64,000 nt of DNA from UBA4971 sp900019985 (GTDB taxonomy: Bacteria; Bacillota; SHA-98; UBA4971). Under the pieces are notes generated by a model. The model was not told the origin of the DNA. It saw only the letters and a program-made list of their open reading frames with translations, and did not search any database. Shown piece by piece: positions 9,401 through 17,605 of this stretch. Within the stretch, counting starts at the first letter, position 1; every line of letters starts with the position of its first letter. Location: positions 124,001-188,000 of the forward strand of contig JBMNFG010000011.1 of the NCBI GenBank assembly GCA_050949175.1. Direction: 5' to 3'. A program made the position numbers and the translations under genes.

Positions 9401-10102
9401 AATCACAGGAATAACGTCAAGAATCATATGCTCCGGACGGTTTCCTGATTTCCTGAAGGCTTCAGCGACTTCAAGACGTCTTACCGCCCTTTGCTTCTTC
9501 TGTCCGGATGATGTACGGATTTCGTCTCTGAGCTCATGCACAAGTTCGTCCAGGTCGATCTCTTCAAGGAGCTTCTTTATAGCTTCTGCCCCCATACCTG
9601 CGTAGAAGAGATCCCCGAACCGATCTTTCATTTCTCTGTACTCGATCTCCGAGAGCAGTTGTTTCTTGGTAAGAGGGGTCTCCCCCGGATCAACAACTAT
9701 ATATGCTGCAAAATATATGACTTTCTCGAGGACGCGCGGGGAAAGGTCAAGAAGCAGCCCCATCCTGCTTGGAATACCTTTGAGATACCATATATGAGAG
9801 ACAGGCGCTGCAAGCTCAATATGGCCCAGCCGCTCCCTGCGCACCTTAGACCTTGTAACTTCAACTCCGCATTTGTCACAGACAATACCCCTGTACCTGA
9901 CCCTCTTATACTTGCCGCAATGGCATTCCCAGTCTCTCGTGGGACCGAAAATCTTCTCGCAGAACAAGCCCTCACGTTCAGGCTTGAGGGTACGGTAGTT
10001 TATCGTCTCCGGCTTCTTGACTTCTCCGCTTGACCACTGCCTGATCTGCTCAGGTGATGCAAGTCCGATACGAATCTTTCCAAAATTGCTGACGTCTAGC
10101 AA
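6446..10102 (-). CDS. rpoC: DNA-directed RNA polymerase subunit beta'
   Basis: The beta' subunit carries the catalytic metal site of RNA polymerase. The 1218-residue product begins MLDVSNFGKIRIGLASPEQI. It has the N-terminal zinc motif (CHCGKYKRVRYRGIVCDKC), the zipper and lid region, the invariant NADFDGDQMAVHVPLS catalytic loop, the bridge-helix/trigger-loop region (GARGNVSQLSQLAGMRGL, FHTGGVAGDDITHGLPRVEELFEARKP split across positions) and a second Cys cluster (CRTRYGVCVKCYGRNL). The length is close to the Firmicutes norm of about 1200, without the large lineage-specific insert of proteobacteria. It follows rpoB by 24 nt. Translation is probably coupled within the rpoBC message. Confidence 0.98.
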   Translation of the reverse strand: MLDVSNFGKIRIGLASPEQIRQWSSGEVKKPETINYRTLKPEREGLFCEKIFGPTRDWECHCGKYKRVRYRGIVCDKCGVEVTRSKVRRERLGHIELAAPVSHIWYLKGIPSRMGLLLDLSPRVLEKVIYFAAYIVVDPGETPLTKKQLLSEIEYREMKDRFGDLFYAGMGAEAIKKLLEEIDLDELVHELRDEIRTSSGQKKQRAVRRLEVAEAFRKSGNRPEHMILDVIPVIPPDLRPMVQLDGGRFATSDLNDLYRRVINRNNRLKRLIELNAPDIIVRNEKRMLQEAVDALIDNGRRGRPVTGPGNRPLKSLSDMLKGKQGRFRQNLLGKRVDYSGRSVIVIGPELKLHQCGLPKEMALELFKPFVMKKLVENGYAHNIKSAKRMVERVRDEVWDVLEDVIKDHPVLLNRAPTLHRLGIQAFEPVLVEGKAIQIHPLVCPAYNADFDGDQMAVHVPLSAEAQAEARLLMLSVNNLLSPAHGKPIATPGQDLVLGCYYLTIARRGEKGEGKFFASPDEAYKAYKEGAVKLHSLIAVRMPKEKHVIGFTDEDKDKKLLVTTVGRLVFNRIFPDDFPYINDAVESTVDEFQYTGAVIDSVKERPIKEIIEELPLGRPVRKGFLVRLISMCHQKYGNTRTSVILDNLKTIGFRYATQSGTTVGVEDIVIPDEKDQIIKEAEKRVEEIEQQHRRGLITNDERYQLVIDSWTEAKERIQQAMLDGFDELNPVYMMAISGARGNVSQLSQLAGMRGLVADPSGRTIDFPIKANFREGLTVLEYFSSTHGTRKGLADTALRTADSGYLTRRLVDVAQDVIVREEDCGTDQGITLTAVWQGDDVLEPLRERIVGRVACEDIVHPDTGEVIIGVGCEILEDDARRIELAGITEVTVRSPLTCRTRYGVCVKCYGRNLATGNLVEVGEAVGIIAAQSIGEPGTQLTMRTFHTGGVAGDDITHGLPRVEELFEARKPKGQALISEIDGHVSIVESKGTRKVVVRAEDGEEKTYTVPYGARLEVREGQFITAGDQITEGSLNPHDILRVKGVRAVQSYLVREVQEVYRSQGVEINDKHIEVVIRQMLRKVKVEDPGDTDLLPGGLVDVFEFEEENARVMAEGKQPAIAKPVILGITKASLATDSFLSAASFQETTRVLTDASIKGRMDPLIGLKENVIIGKLIPAGTGMSRYRNVVPVSHVAEAAADSEDVLEYSDDSLGEDAAVSE

Positions 10103-10126
10103 CGACCTCTCCTCCTCTCCCTCACG

Positions 10127-13100
10127 CTAAAGCACGTCCTCATCATCGGGGTCATCCTGGAAAAAGTCGTCGTCTTCGCCTTCGTCATCTTCGCCTTCGC
10201 CGATGGCGTATTCTTCGTACTCACTGTCATTGTCATCAGCCTCTTCATCAAGTTCCTCATCAAGGCTATCTTCTTCCACAAAGTCGTCCTCGGAAGGTAT
10301 CAGTTCCTCAATCTGCATGCCTATGTTGTCTTCCTCGTCCTGTCCGTCATCTTCCTCAGACTCACCTTCATAGCTGACTTCCAGTGCCCTCATTTTTCCT
10401 TCACGCGACGGAAGCTCATCTCTGAATACATCGTCTCTTTCTCTGCCCCCGATATCTATTTCCAAAGCTTTCGCAGTGTCAACAATATCATCGTCAGATT
10501 CACCGATTTCTATCTCTTGCTCATCATCACTGAGGACTTTCACATCCAAGCACAAGCTTTGGAGTTCTTTTACAAGCACTTTGAAGGATTCAGGAACTCC
10601 GGGCTCAGGTATGTTGTCTCCTTTGACAATAGCTTCGTATGTCTTAACCCTTCCTACAACATCGTCAGACTTAACAGTAAGCAGTTCTTGGAGTGTATAG
10701 GCTGCCCCGTACGCTTCCAGCGCCCAAACCTCCATTTCGCCGAACCTTTGTCCTCCGAACTGGGCTTTACCTCCGAGAGGCTGCTGTGTGACAAGGGAAT
10801 ACGGCCCTGTGGAGCGGGCATGGATCTTGTCGTCTACAAGGTGGAGCAGCTTCATTAGGTACGCATACCCCACTGTCACAGGGGTATCAAAAGGTTCCCC
10901 TGTACGTCCGTCATAAAGAATGGTCTTGCCGTTCCGCGGAAGCCCGACTTCCTCAAGGAAATCCATGACTTCATGCTCTGTGGCACCGTCAAATACAGGG
11001 CTCGCCACATGCACGTTTGCCTTTCTCGCAGCAGCTCCCAAGTGAGTCTCGAGAATCTGCCCGAGGTTCATCCGGGAAGGCACCCCCAGGGGATTAAGGA
11101 CTATGTCAACAGGCACCCCGTTGGGCATGAAAGGCATGTCTTCCTCAGGCAAGATTTTGGCAATGACACCTTTATTGCCATGGCGGCCTGCCATCTTGTC
11201 GCCTTCGGAGATCTTACGCTTCTGAGCCACGTAGACTCTGACAAGACGGTTGACACCCGGGCTCAGCTCGTCGCCGGCTTCTCTCGAGAATACGTGGACC
11301 GCCACTACCTTTCCGGACTCGCCGTGAGGGACTCTGAGAGATGTATCCCTTACCTCGCGGGCCTTTTCACCGAAGATCGCGCGTAGGAGACGCTCTTCTG
11401 CGGTAAGTTCAGTCTCACCCTTAGGAGTGACTTTACCGACCAGAATATCGCCTGTGCGCACATGGGCACCAACGTGGACAATGCCCCTCTCATCCAAATC
11501 CTTTAAGGCTTCCTCGCCGACATTGGGGATATCCCTTGTAATCTCTTCTGCTCCAAGCTTGGTATCTCTCGCTTCACACTCGTATTCTTCTATATGAACG
11601 GATGTAAATACGTCTTCCTTTACCAGTCGTTCACTGATCAAGATAGCGTCCTCATAGTTATATCCTTCCCACGGCAGGAACGCTACAAGCACATTGCGCC
11701 CTAATGCCAGTTCAGCATTTTCAGTAGCCGGGCCGTCAGCGATTACGTCTCCTTTTTCAACCCTTTCGCCTACACGGACGATAGGCTTCTGGTTGACACA
11801 AGTCCCCTGGTTAGACCTGACGAACTTCAGGAGTTTATATGAATCAACTGTACCTGCGTCTGTCTGGATGATAACCTCTGAAGCCGAAACCCTCTTAACA
11901 ACACCTGAGTTTCTGCAAACGACGACAGCGCCTGAATCTTTAGCGCATTTACGTTCCATACCTGTTCCGACAAAAGGCGCCTCAGTCCTAATCAAGGGGA
12001 CTGCCTGGCGTTGCATGTTTGAACCCATCAACGCACGGCCTGCATCGTCGTTCTCAAGGAATGGAATAAGGGCCGTAGCTACACTGACGATCTGCTTCGG
12101 CGAGACGTCCATGAAATCTACCTGCTCGCCTGCGACTTCAATAATCTGGTCTTTATAACGGGCTACAACCTTGTTCTTTACGAATCTCCCATCGTCAGCC
12201 AGCTCTTCACTGGCCTGGGCTATCACATATTTATCTTCCTCATCAGCAGGGAGATAGACGATTTCACCGGTTACCTTACCATCGATTACTTTACGGTAAG
12301 GAGTCTCGATGAAACCGTAGTCGTTAATCCTGGCATAAGTACACAGCGACCCGATTAGCCCGATGTTAGGGCCTTCAGGAGTCTCAATAGGGCAGATCCT
12401 TCCATAGTGAGAGTGGTGGACGTCGCGCACTTCAAAACCGGCCCGCTCTCTGCTGAGTCCGCCTGGGCCAAGTGCAGACAAACGCCTCTTGTGCGTCAGT
12501 TCAGCCAATGGATTTATCTGGTCCATAAACTGAGACAGCTGGCTCGATCCGAAGAATTCTTTAATCGCTGCCACAACCGGCCTTGTATTTATCAAGGTCT
12601 GGGGTGTCACAGCATCCACATCTTGGATGGTCATGCGCTCTCTGATTACCCGCTCCATTCTGGACAAGCCTATGCGGAACTGGTTCTGCAAGAGTTCTCC
12701 TACGGACCTCAGCCGTCTGTTGCCTAAATGGTCTATGTCATCAACAGATCCTATTCCCTGGGTCAACGCTAAGAAATAATTGATAACGGCAATAAGGTCA
12801 GCTTCTGTAAGGATCTTTAAGTCTTCACCCGGCGCACCGTTATCAACGAGCTTAACCTCTCCGCCGCTGGGTGAAATGACAACAGCTTCCAGCACCTGCC
12901 CGTCCCCTCTGAGCTTCTGGAGGGATTCAGCAACCTGTCTGGTAACTGTTACCCCTCCATCCATAAGGATCTCGCCGGTAGTTTGGTCAACGACCGGAGA
13001 TGCCAGTTCATATCCTATGAGCCTTTCCGGAAGGGTAAGTTTCTTGTTGAGTTTATAACGCCCTACAACAGCCAGGTCATAGCGACGAGGCTCGAAAAAG

Positions 13101-13867
13101 AGACTCTCAAAAAGTGACTCGGCGCTTTCCTCAGTTGGAGGTTCTCCCGGCCTGAGGCGCTTGTAGATCTCTATTAATGCTTCTGTCTTAGACTCTGTAC
13201 TATCTCTATCCAGTGTGCTCCGGACAGCTTCATTATCTCCAAGGACATCTATGATACTTGCATCAGTGCTGTAGCCAAGAGCGCGAACGAGCACAGTTGC
13301 AGGTATCTTACGGGTTCTGTCGATCCTTACCCAGATGCATTCCTGAGAATCCATCTCAAACTCAAGCCACGCACCGCGATTAGGGATAAGGCTTGCTGAA
13401 TAAAGACGCTTACCTGAAGAATCACGTGTAAAGTCGTAGTACACTCCGGGCGACCTTACAAGCTGGCTGACGACTACCCGCTCCGCACCGTTAATCACAA
13501 AGGTGCCTTTCTCAGTCATTAAAGGGAAGTCACCCATGTAGACTTCTTGTTCTTTTACTTCTCCGGTTTCTCTGTTAATCAAGCGAACCTTTGCTTTGAG
13601 GGGGGCAGCGTATGTCAGATCACGCTGCTTACATTCCTCTACGGAGTACTTAGGAGGATCGAACTTGTGACTGACAAACTCAAGCACCAGATTACCGGTG
13701 AAATCCTGTATTGGGGATATGTCCTGAAATGTCTCGGCAAGTCCCTCTTCTCTGAACCATTCATAGGTGTGCCTTTGGATCTCAATAAGATTCGGGACTT
13801 CTAGGACCTCGTCAATCTTGGAAAAACTTAGTCGCTGTCGTTCCCTGGCCTTTGTCATTACTGCCAT
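10127..13867 (-). CDS. rpoB: DNA-directed RNA polymerase subunit beta with long acidic C-terminal tail
   Basis: The beta subunit forms one pincer of RNA polymerase and the rifampicin pocket. The 1246-residue product starts MAVMTKARERQRLSFSKIDE. The Rif region (FFGSSQLSQFMDQ, then THKRRLSALGPGGLSRERAG) is wild-type in appearance, and the C-terminal clamp/switch region (KSDDVVGRVKTYEAIVKG) is intact. After the normal end of the family (LCLDVKVL) it continues for roughly 130 residues that are mostly Asp/Glu, without any recognisable domain. Acidic tails exist on RpoB of some Firmicutes, but this one is long. Spacing to rpoC is 24 nt. A promoter at 14068-14096 and the upstream rplL read-through both can supply transcription. 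Confidence 0.98.
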   Translation of the reverse strand: MAVMTKARERQRLSFSKIDEVLEVPNLIEIQRHTYEWFREEGLAETFQDISPIQDFTGNLVLEFVSHKFDPPKYSVEECKQRDLTYAAPLKAKVRLINRETGEVKEQEVYMGDFPLMTEKGTFVINGAERVVVSQLVRSPGVYYDFTRDSSGKRLYSASLIPNRGAWLEFEMDSQECIWVRIDRTRKIPATVLVRALGYSTDASIIDVLGDNEAVRSTLDRDSTESKTEALIEIYKRLRPGEPPTEESAESLFESLFFEPRRYDLAVVGRYKLNKKLTLPERLIGYELASPVVDQTTGEILMDGGVTVTRQVAESLQKLRGDGQVLEAVVISPSGGEVKLVDNGAPGEDLKILTEADLIAVINYFLALTQGIGSVDDIDHLGNRRLRSVGELLQNQFRIGLSRMERVIRERMTIQDVDAVTPQTLINTRPVVAAIKEFFGSSQLSQFMDQINPLAELTHKRRLSALGPGGLSRERAGFEVRDVHHSHYGRICPIETPEGPNIGLIGSLCTYARINDYGFIETPYRKVIDGKVTGEIVYLPADEEDKYVIAQASEELADDGRFVKNKVVARYKDQIIEVAGEQVDFMDVSPKQIVSVATALIPFLENDDAGRALMGSNMQRQAVPLIRTEAPFVGTGMERKCAKDSGAVVVCRNSGVVKRVSASEVIIQTDAGTVDSYKLLKFVRSNQGTCVNQKPIVRVGERVEKGDVIADGPATENAELALGRNVLVAFLPWEGYNYEDAILISERLVKEDVFTSVHIEEYECEARDTKLGAEEITRDIPNVGEEALKDLDERGIVHVGAHVRTGDILVGKVTPKGETELTAEERLLRAIFGEKAREVRDTSLRVPHGESGKVVAVHVFSREAGDELSPGVNRLVRVYVAQKRKISEGDKMAGRHGNKGVIAKILPEEDMPFMPNGVPVDIVLNPLGVPSRMNLGQILETHLGAAARKANVHVASPVFDGATEHEVMDFLEEVGLPRNGKTILYDGRTGEPFDTPVTVGYAYLMKLLHLVDDKIHARSTGPYSLVTQQPLGGKAQFGGQRFGEMEVWALEAYGAAYTLQELLTVKSDDVVGRVKTYEAIVKGDNIPEPGVPESFKVLVKELQSLCLDVKVLSDDEQEIEIGESDDDIVDTAKALEIDIGGRERDDVFRDELPSREGKMRALEVSYEGESEEDDGQDEEDNIGMQIEELIPSEDDFVEEDSLDEELDEEADDNDSEYEEYAIGEGEDDEGEDDDFFQDDPDDEDVL

Positions 13868-14067
13868 CCTGTCACGCTCCCATCTCCCACCCGGAATATT
13901 GAGCGCCTATCTAGTGAGTTAACACGCAGGCAATGATAGCGCTGTTATTTACAGAACGAAAAATGCCATCGACTAGAAGGAAAAGAAGGATCCTGTGTAG
14001 TATAAATAAGCAAGCACAAAATCATACAAATGCATCTACTCCAAATGCAATGGTGCCGCATTCTTCA

Positions 14068-14096
14068 ATGATAGCGAATGCTGGCCAATATGTCAA
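14068..14096 (-). promoter_or_regulatory. SigmaA-type promoter upstream of rpoB
   Basis: On the minus strand TTGACA (14091-14096) and TATCAT (14068-14073) have the ideal 17-nt spacing. It lies about 200 nt before rpoB, in the 309-nt rplL-rpoB gap, just after the hairpin at 14099-14140. It would give rpoBC an internal promoter. No other gene-like sequence is seen in this gap; the roughly 200-nt leader is A/T-rich and unrecognised. Confidence 0.75.
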
Positions 14097-14098
14097 GC

Positions 14099-14140
14099 AT
14101 AAGGGGCTACTCGTTCGTGGAAAAAACGGGAGCCCCTTAT
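14099..14140 (-). terminator. Hairpin after rplL (attenuator-like)
   Basis: ATAAGGGGCT and AGCCCCTTAT form a perfect 10-bp stem with a 22-nt loop, 37 nt beyond the rplL stop. There is no U-run on the minus strand side. In many bacteria a partial terminator here lowers rpoBC transcription relative to L7/L12. This position fits that role, but the structure could equally be a processing site. Confidence 0.5.
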
Positions 14141-14176
14141 CTTTACTGCAATACATATAGTATAGCACAGAAATTC

Positions 14177-14557
14177 TTATTTTATCTCGACTGTAGCACC
14201 TGCTTCCTCAAGCTGCGCCTTGAAACCCTCTGCCTCTTCCTTGCTGACTCCTTCTTTAACAGGCTTCGGTGCGCCTTCCACGAGCTCCTTGGCTTCTTTC
14301 AGTCCAAGGCCGGTCAGCTCACGGACAACCTTAAGAACAGGGATCTTCTTGTCGCCTGCACTTACCAGGATGACGTCAAACTCTGTCTTTTCTTCTTCTT
14401 CAGGTGCTGCTGGGCCTGCTGCCATTGCAGGGCCTGCTGCGACTGCTACGGGCGCAGCTGCGCTGACTCCGAACTTCTCCTCAATGGCTTTGACGAGCTC
14501 TGAAAGCTCAATAACTGTCATATTGGCAATGGCTTCAATAATCTCTTCTTTAGTCAT
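14177..14557 (-). CDS. rplL: 50S ribosomal protein L7/L12
   Basis: L7/L12 forms the flexible stalk that recruits translation GTPases. The product has 126 residues: an N-terminal dimerisation helix (MTKEEIIEAIANMTVIELSE), an Ala/Gly/Pro hinge (residues about 35-52) and the C-terminal factor-binding domain with GLGLKEAKELVEGAPKPVKEG. Length and composition are normal. It lies 71 nt downstream of rplJ. As usual, it is made in several copies per ribosome, consistent with the strong leader regulation seen before rplJ. Confidence 0.97.
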   Translation of the reverse strand: MTKEEIIEAIANMTVIELSELVKAIEEKFGVSAAAPVAVAAGPAMAAGPAAPEEEEKTEFDVILVSAGDKKIPVLKVVRELTGLGLKEAKELVEGAPKPVKEGVSKEEAEGFKAQLEEAGATVEIK

Positions 14558-14628
14558 GCTTTGTCTCCCCTTTTTATGTTAGTTATCAGTCGTTTTTTAT
14601 AAAACTCTTTTCTTGAGGCTTCACCTTG

Positions 14629-15165
14629 TTATGCGGTGGCCTCTTCTTTTTGACGCCTTACGGCATCAACAGCATAAGCAAACTTCGTAATTATGCCGGA
14701 CAATGCCCGGGCGAATCCGGATACAGGTGCTGCGAAAGCTGCGGCCACTTGTCCCAGCATTACATCGCGAGGAGGCAGAAGTGCCAGGCTGCGCACATCC
14801 TCAGGCCCCATAACCCTTCCCAAGAGGGCGCCGCCTTTTATCTCCAACTCCCGATACTCTCTTGTGAAATCATTTATGATCCTTGCTACCTCTGCAGGAT
14901 CCTCATAAGCGAATGCAATCGCTGTAGGGCCTTCCAAGTATTCATCCAGGCCGTCAAGGCCGGTATCTTTCGCAGCGATTTTCGTCAAGGTATTCTTGAC
15001 AACTCTGAACTCGCTTTTGGATTCATCGAGTTTTCGTCTGAGGTTCATCAGCGAGCTCACATTCAAACCGCGATAATCAACGAGTACAACACCTTGGGCT
15101 TCCCCCAGCTTCTTCTTGAGTTCATCTACAGCTGCTACCTTTCCTGGTTTAACCAAGTCTACCAT
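14629..15165 (-). CDS. rplJ: 50S ribosomal protein L10
   Basis: L10 anchors the L7/L12 stalk to 23S rRNA and, as the L10-L7/L12 complex, represses its own message. The product has 178 residues, starting MVDLVKPGKVAAVDELKKKL, with VVLVDYRGLNVSSLMNLRRKL and the RVVKNTLTKIA helix. The ATG at 15165 fits the family N-terminus. The longer frame upstream reads through the leader hairpin and is rejected. The ribosome-binding site GAAAGGGGGG lies directly before the start. The C-terminal helix for L12 dimers is present. It follows rplA after a 251-nt leader. Confidence 0.96.
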   Translation of the reverse strand: MVDLVKPGKVAAVDELKKKLGEAQGVVLVDYRGLNVSSLMNLRRKLDESKSEFRVVKNTLTKIAAKDTGLDGLDEYLEGPTAIAFAYEDPAEVARIINDFTREYRELEIKGGALLGRVMGPEDVRSLALLPPRDVMLGQVAAAFAAPVSGFARALSGIITKFAYAVDAVRRQKEEATA

Positions 15166-15218
15166 ACCCCCCTTTCCCTGATACTCAGAATCTTTAGATC
15201 TCGATATAGATAACAGAA

Positions 15219-15365
15219 TGCCCCCGCGCGAGAGCAGGGGCACATCAAATCCGAAGCCAACGAAAACGAGGCTTAACGTCTGCTTTGAAATGCCGTCCCC
15301 GACCTCGGCGGGCTAACGCAAGTTGCGTTTATTAAGTCTTTTGACACCCGCTGTCTTGGGCAATG
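15219..15365 (-). ncRNA. Ribosomal L10 leader (autoregulatory 5' UTR) with terminator-like stem
   Basis: In the rplA-rplJ gap the minus strand contains AGACAGCGGGTG, then CTTAATAA, then AGCCCGCCGAGGTC. These are the hallmarks of the L10-leader family, where L10 binds a kink-turn. They lie at about 15297-15357. A side hairpin AACGCAA/TTGCGTT sits between them. Further downstream TGCCCC/GGGGCA (15219-15242) forms a stem followed by TTCTGTT, which resembles an attenuator. Assignment is by motif recognition and position directly before rplJ. Confidence 0.8.
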
Positions 15366-15416
15366 GAAGACCGCAAAACAGCTTTTCTTTTTTGTTTAGT
15401 CTTACCCTTCAACAAT

Positions 15417-16112
15417 CTACGACAGTATTTGGGCAGGGTTGACTCGGATCCCAGGGCCCATCGTAGAAGACAAGGCTACACTCCTCAGGTAAGTACCTTT
15501 AGCGGCTGCAGGCTTTGCCTTGACCAGGGCATCCACTACCACTGCCATGTTTTCTAAAAGCTTCTCGTTTTCAAAAGATGCTTTTCCGATAGTTACGTGC
15601 ACTATACCTGACTTATCAGCCCTGTACTCGACCTTGCCTGCCTTAATCTCCTTAACAGCCCGCTCTATCTCAAATGTCACAGTCCCTGTCTTGGGGTTAG
15701 GCATCAGGCCTCTAGGGCCTAATATGCGTCCCAGGCGGCCGACTACACTCATCATATCAGGTGTAGAAACAGCTACGTCAAAGTCGATCCAACCGCCTTG
15801 GATTTTCTCAGCCATGTCTTCTGCACCGACAAAATCGGCACCTGCTGCTTCTGCTTCCTTAGCCTTTTCACCTTTTGCAAAAACGAGGACTCTGACTGCC
15901 TTACCTGTTCCGTGCGGAAGGGCTACTGCACCTCGCACCTGCTGGTCAGAACGCTTCGGGTCAATACCCAGCTTTACCGCCAGCTCTACAGTCTCGTCAA
16001 AACGGGCCTTTGCAGTTGATTTCACAAGATCGATTGCTTCAGCCGGAGAATATAGATGCTGCCTGTCAACGAGCTTCACAGCTTCTTGATAACGCTTACC
16101 ACGAACTGCCAT
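15417..16112 (-). CDS. rplA: 50S ribosomal protein L1
   Basis: L1 binds the mobile L1 stalk of 23S rRNA and helps eject E-site tRNA. In many bacteria it also represses the L11-L1 message. The 231-residue product starts MAVRGKRYQEAVKLVDRQ and contains FDETVELAVKLGIDPKRSDQ and GRLGRILGPRGLMPNPKTGT, the invariant L1 signature. The ATG at 16112 is preceded by AAGGAGG (11-nt spacer); the longer frame adding nine residues is rejected. It follows rplK with a 68-nt gap, the standard rplK-rplA order. Confidence 0.97.
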   Translation of the reverse strand: MAVRGKRYQEAVKLVDRQHLYSPAEAIDLVKSTAKARFDETVELAVKLGIDPKRSDQQVRGAVALPHGTGKAVRVLVFAKGEKAKEAEAAGADFVGAEDMAEKIQGGWIDFDVAVSTPDMMSVVGRLGRILGPRGLMPNPKTGTVTFEIERAVKEIKAGKVEYRADKSGIVHVTIGKASFENEKLLENMAVVVDALVKAKPAAAKGTYLRSVALSSTMGPGIRVNPAQILS

Positions 16113-16180
16113 CTTGATATTAACCTCCTTGTGGTGCAATCGAAGCTTACCGCTTCTCCCACTTTTCTCCCACTTCTTAA

Positions 16181-16609
16181 CTAACCGACGATCTCCACAC
16201 CCATGCTCCTGGCTGTGCCTGCTATTATCTTCTCAGCAGCCTCCAGGGATGTGGCGTTCAGGTCCTTCATCTTTTCTTTTGCGATCTCTTGGAGCTGTGC
16301 TTTGGTAATCCTTGCAACCTTATCTCTGTTGGGAACGCCTGAGCCCTTCTCAATACCTGCAGCTTTCCGAATAAGGAATGAAGCAGGTGGAGTTTTCAGC
16401 TCGTAAGTGAAGGATCTGTCTTCATATACCGTTATCTCAACAGGAATGATTGTCCCGTCTTGAGATGCGGTTTTCTCATTGAATGAACGCACAAACTCCA
16501 TAATGTTGACGCTGTGTTGTGCCAATGCAGGACCTACAGGCGGTGCCGCCGTAGCCTTCCCTGCAGGAATCTGGAGTTTGACGACAGCTGCTATTTTCTT
16601 TCTAGCCAT
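16181..16609 (-). CDS. rplK: 50S ribosomal protein L11
   Basis: L11 forms the GTPase-associated centre and is needed for RelA-type stringent signalling. The 142-residue product starts MARKKIAAVVKLQIPAGKAT with PPVGPALAQHSVNIMEF and the RNA-binding C-terminal domain GSGVPNRDKVARITKAQLQEIA split around residue 95-115. The start at 16609 has GGAGGG nine nt upstream; a longer frame is rejected. The proline-rich linker (TPPASFLIRKAAG) is intact, so thiopeptide binding is likely wild-type. It sits 43 nt after nusG. Confidence 0.97.
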   Translation of the reverse strand: MARKKIAAVVKLQIPAGKATAAPPVGPALAQHSVNIMEFVRSFNEKTASQDGTIIPVEITVYEDRSFTYELKTPPASFLIRKAAGIEKGSGVPNRDKVARITKAQLQEIAKEKMKDLNATSLEAAEKIIAGTARSMGVEIVG

Positions 16610-16652
16610 AGCGTATGTCCCTCCTGCCCACCTAGCCAAAGGTCTTACCTAA

Positions 16653-17327
16653 TCAAATCTTCTCCACCTGGCCGAAATCCAATTCAACAGGTGTATCCCG
16701 CCCAAACATTGATACCAGCACTCTGAGCTTCCCTTTGTCTGCTTGAATCTCCTGGACGATTCCTGTGAAGTGCTGGAATGGCCCGGATGTTACCCTAACA
16801 CCTTCGCCAATGGAAAAATCAATTCTCGGACGGGGTTCTTCAACACCTATCCGCCTCATGATTTCGCGAAGCTCAGTCTCATGAAGGGGGATAGGCTTGT
16901 TCCCGGTGCCGACAAAACCGGTAACTCCCGGCGTATTCCTTACCAAATACCAGGAGTCATCTTCCATAACCATTTCAACCAGAACATATCCGGGGAATAT
17001 CTTCTTCTGAGCAATTTTTTTCTTGCCATCCTTAAACTCGTACTCTTCTTCAGTGGGAATAAGGACCCTGAATATTTTGTCCTCTTTCTCCATGCTCTTT
17101 ATTCGGCGTTCAAGATTTGTCTTTACCTTGTTCTCATAGCCTGAGTACGTATGGATGACATACCAGTTTCTATCGGGATGTTCTTTATCTTCGGTAAAAT
17201 CTGCATCGGACGCATCCGGCCTGCCTTCTTCCTCCGGGCCTGTTTCAGTTCCACCGGTAGCAGCAAGTTCATCTTCAGCCTGTTTCAGCATGTCTTCAGC
17301 AGAAAAGGACTTATTAATCTCATCCAC
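16653..17327 (-). CDS. nusG: Transcription termination/antitermination protein NusG with acidic N-terminal extension
   Basis: NusG binds RNA polymerase and links it to Rho or to ribosomal S10. The NGN domain begins at about residue 53 (RNWYVIHTYSGYENKVKTNLE) and the KOW domain is at the C-terminus (VRVTSGPFQHFTGIVQEI). The first 50 residues are acidic and low-complexity (AEDMLKQAEDELAATGG, GPEEEGRPDASDADFTEDKE). Bacillus NusG lacks such an extension, although acidic extensions occur in other phyla. The start is uncertain: the GTG at 17327 has no clear ribosome-binding site, and an internal ATG at 17291 is the main alternative. Either choice leaves most of the acidic arm. It follows secE in the classic secE-nusG-rplK order. 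Confidence 0.92.
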   Translation of the reverse strand: MDEINKSFSAEDMLKQAEDELAATGGTETGPEEEGRPDASDADFTEDKEHPDRNWYVIHTYSGYENKVKTNLERRIKSMEKEDKIFRVLIPTEEEYEFKDGKKKIAQKKIFPGYVLVEMVMEDDSWYLVRNTPGVTGFVGTGNKPIPLHETELREIMRRIGVEEPRPRIDFSIGEGVRVTSGPFQHFTGIVQEIQADKGKLRVLVSMFGRDTPVELDFGQVEKI

Positions 17328-17384
17328 TTGTATAAGGGCATCACTGCTTGTTGCAGTTCTTGCCCCTCACCCCCTACTGAAGTC

Positions 17385-17585
17385 TTATCTTATCAGGACT
17401 TGCAGAACCCGGGAAAACGCGTAGTCTATTAACCCAATATATGTGGTAGAAATAATAACAACAAAAATGACTACTAACGCAGATGTGACCAGCTCTTTAC
17501 GACCGGGCCAGGTCACCTTCCGAAGCTCCGCCCTGACTTCTCGGAAAAACTTGCCTATACGTCCAAACCATTCAGCAATACGCAT
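17385..17585 (-). CDS. secE: Preprotein translocase subunit SecE
   Basis: SecE is the small clamp subunit of the SecYEG protein-export channel. The 66-residue product starts MRIAEWFGRIGKFFREVRAE, with the conserved amphipathic-helix motif LRKVTWPGRKE followed by one transmembrane helix (about residues 37-58, LVTSALVVIFVVIISTTYIG). The ATG at 17585 is chosen because GGGAAGG lies 8 nt before it; a GTG 18 nt further upstream has no ribosome-binding site. It lies 20 nt after rpmG and 57 nt before nusG. Confidence 0.94.
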   Translation of the reverse strand: MRIAEWFGRIGKFFREVRAELRKVTWPGRKELVTSALVVIFVVIISTTYIGLIDYAFSRVLQVLIR

Positions 17586-17605
17586 AACGGCAACCTTCCC
17601 CACCT

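Noticed and set aside
15166..15243. 26-codon N-terminal extension of L10
   Set aside because: Would translate through the leader hairpin; family start and ribosome-binding site favour 15165.
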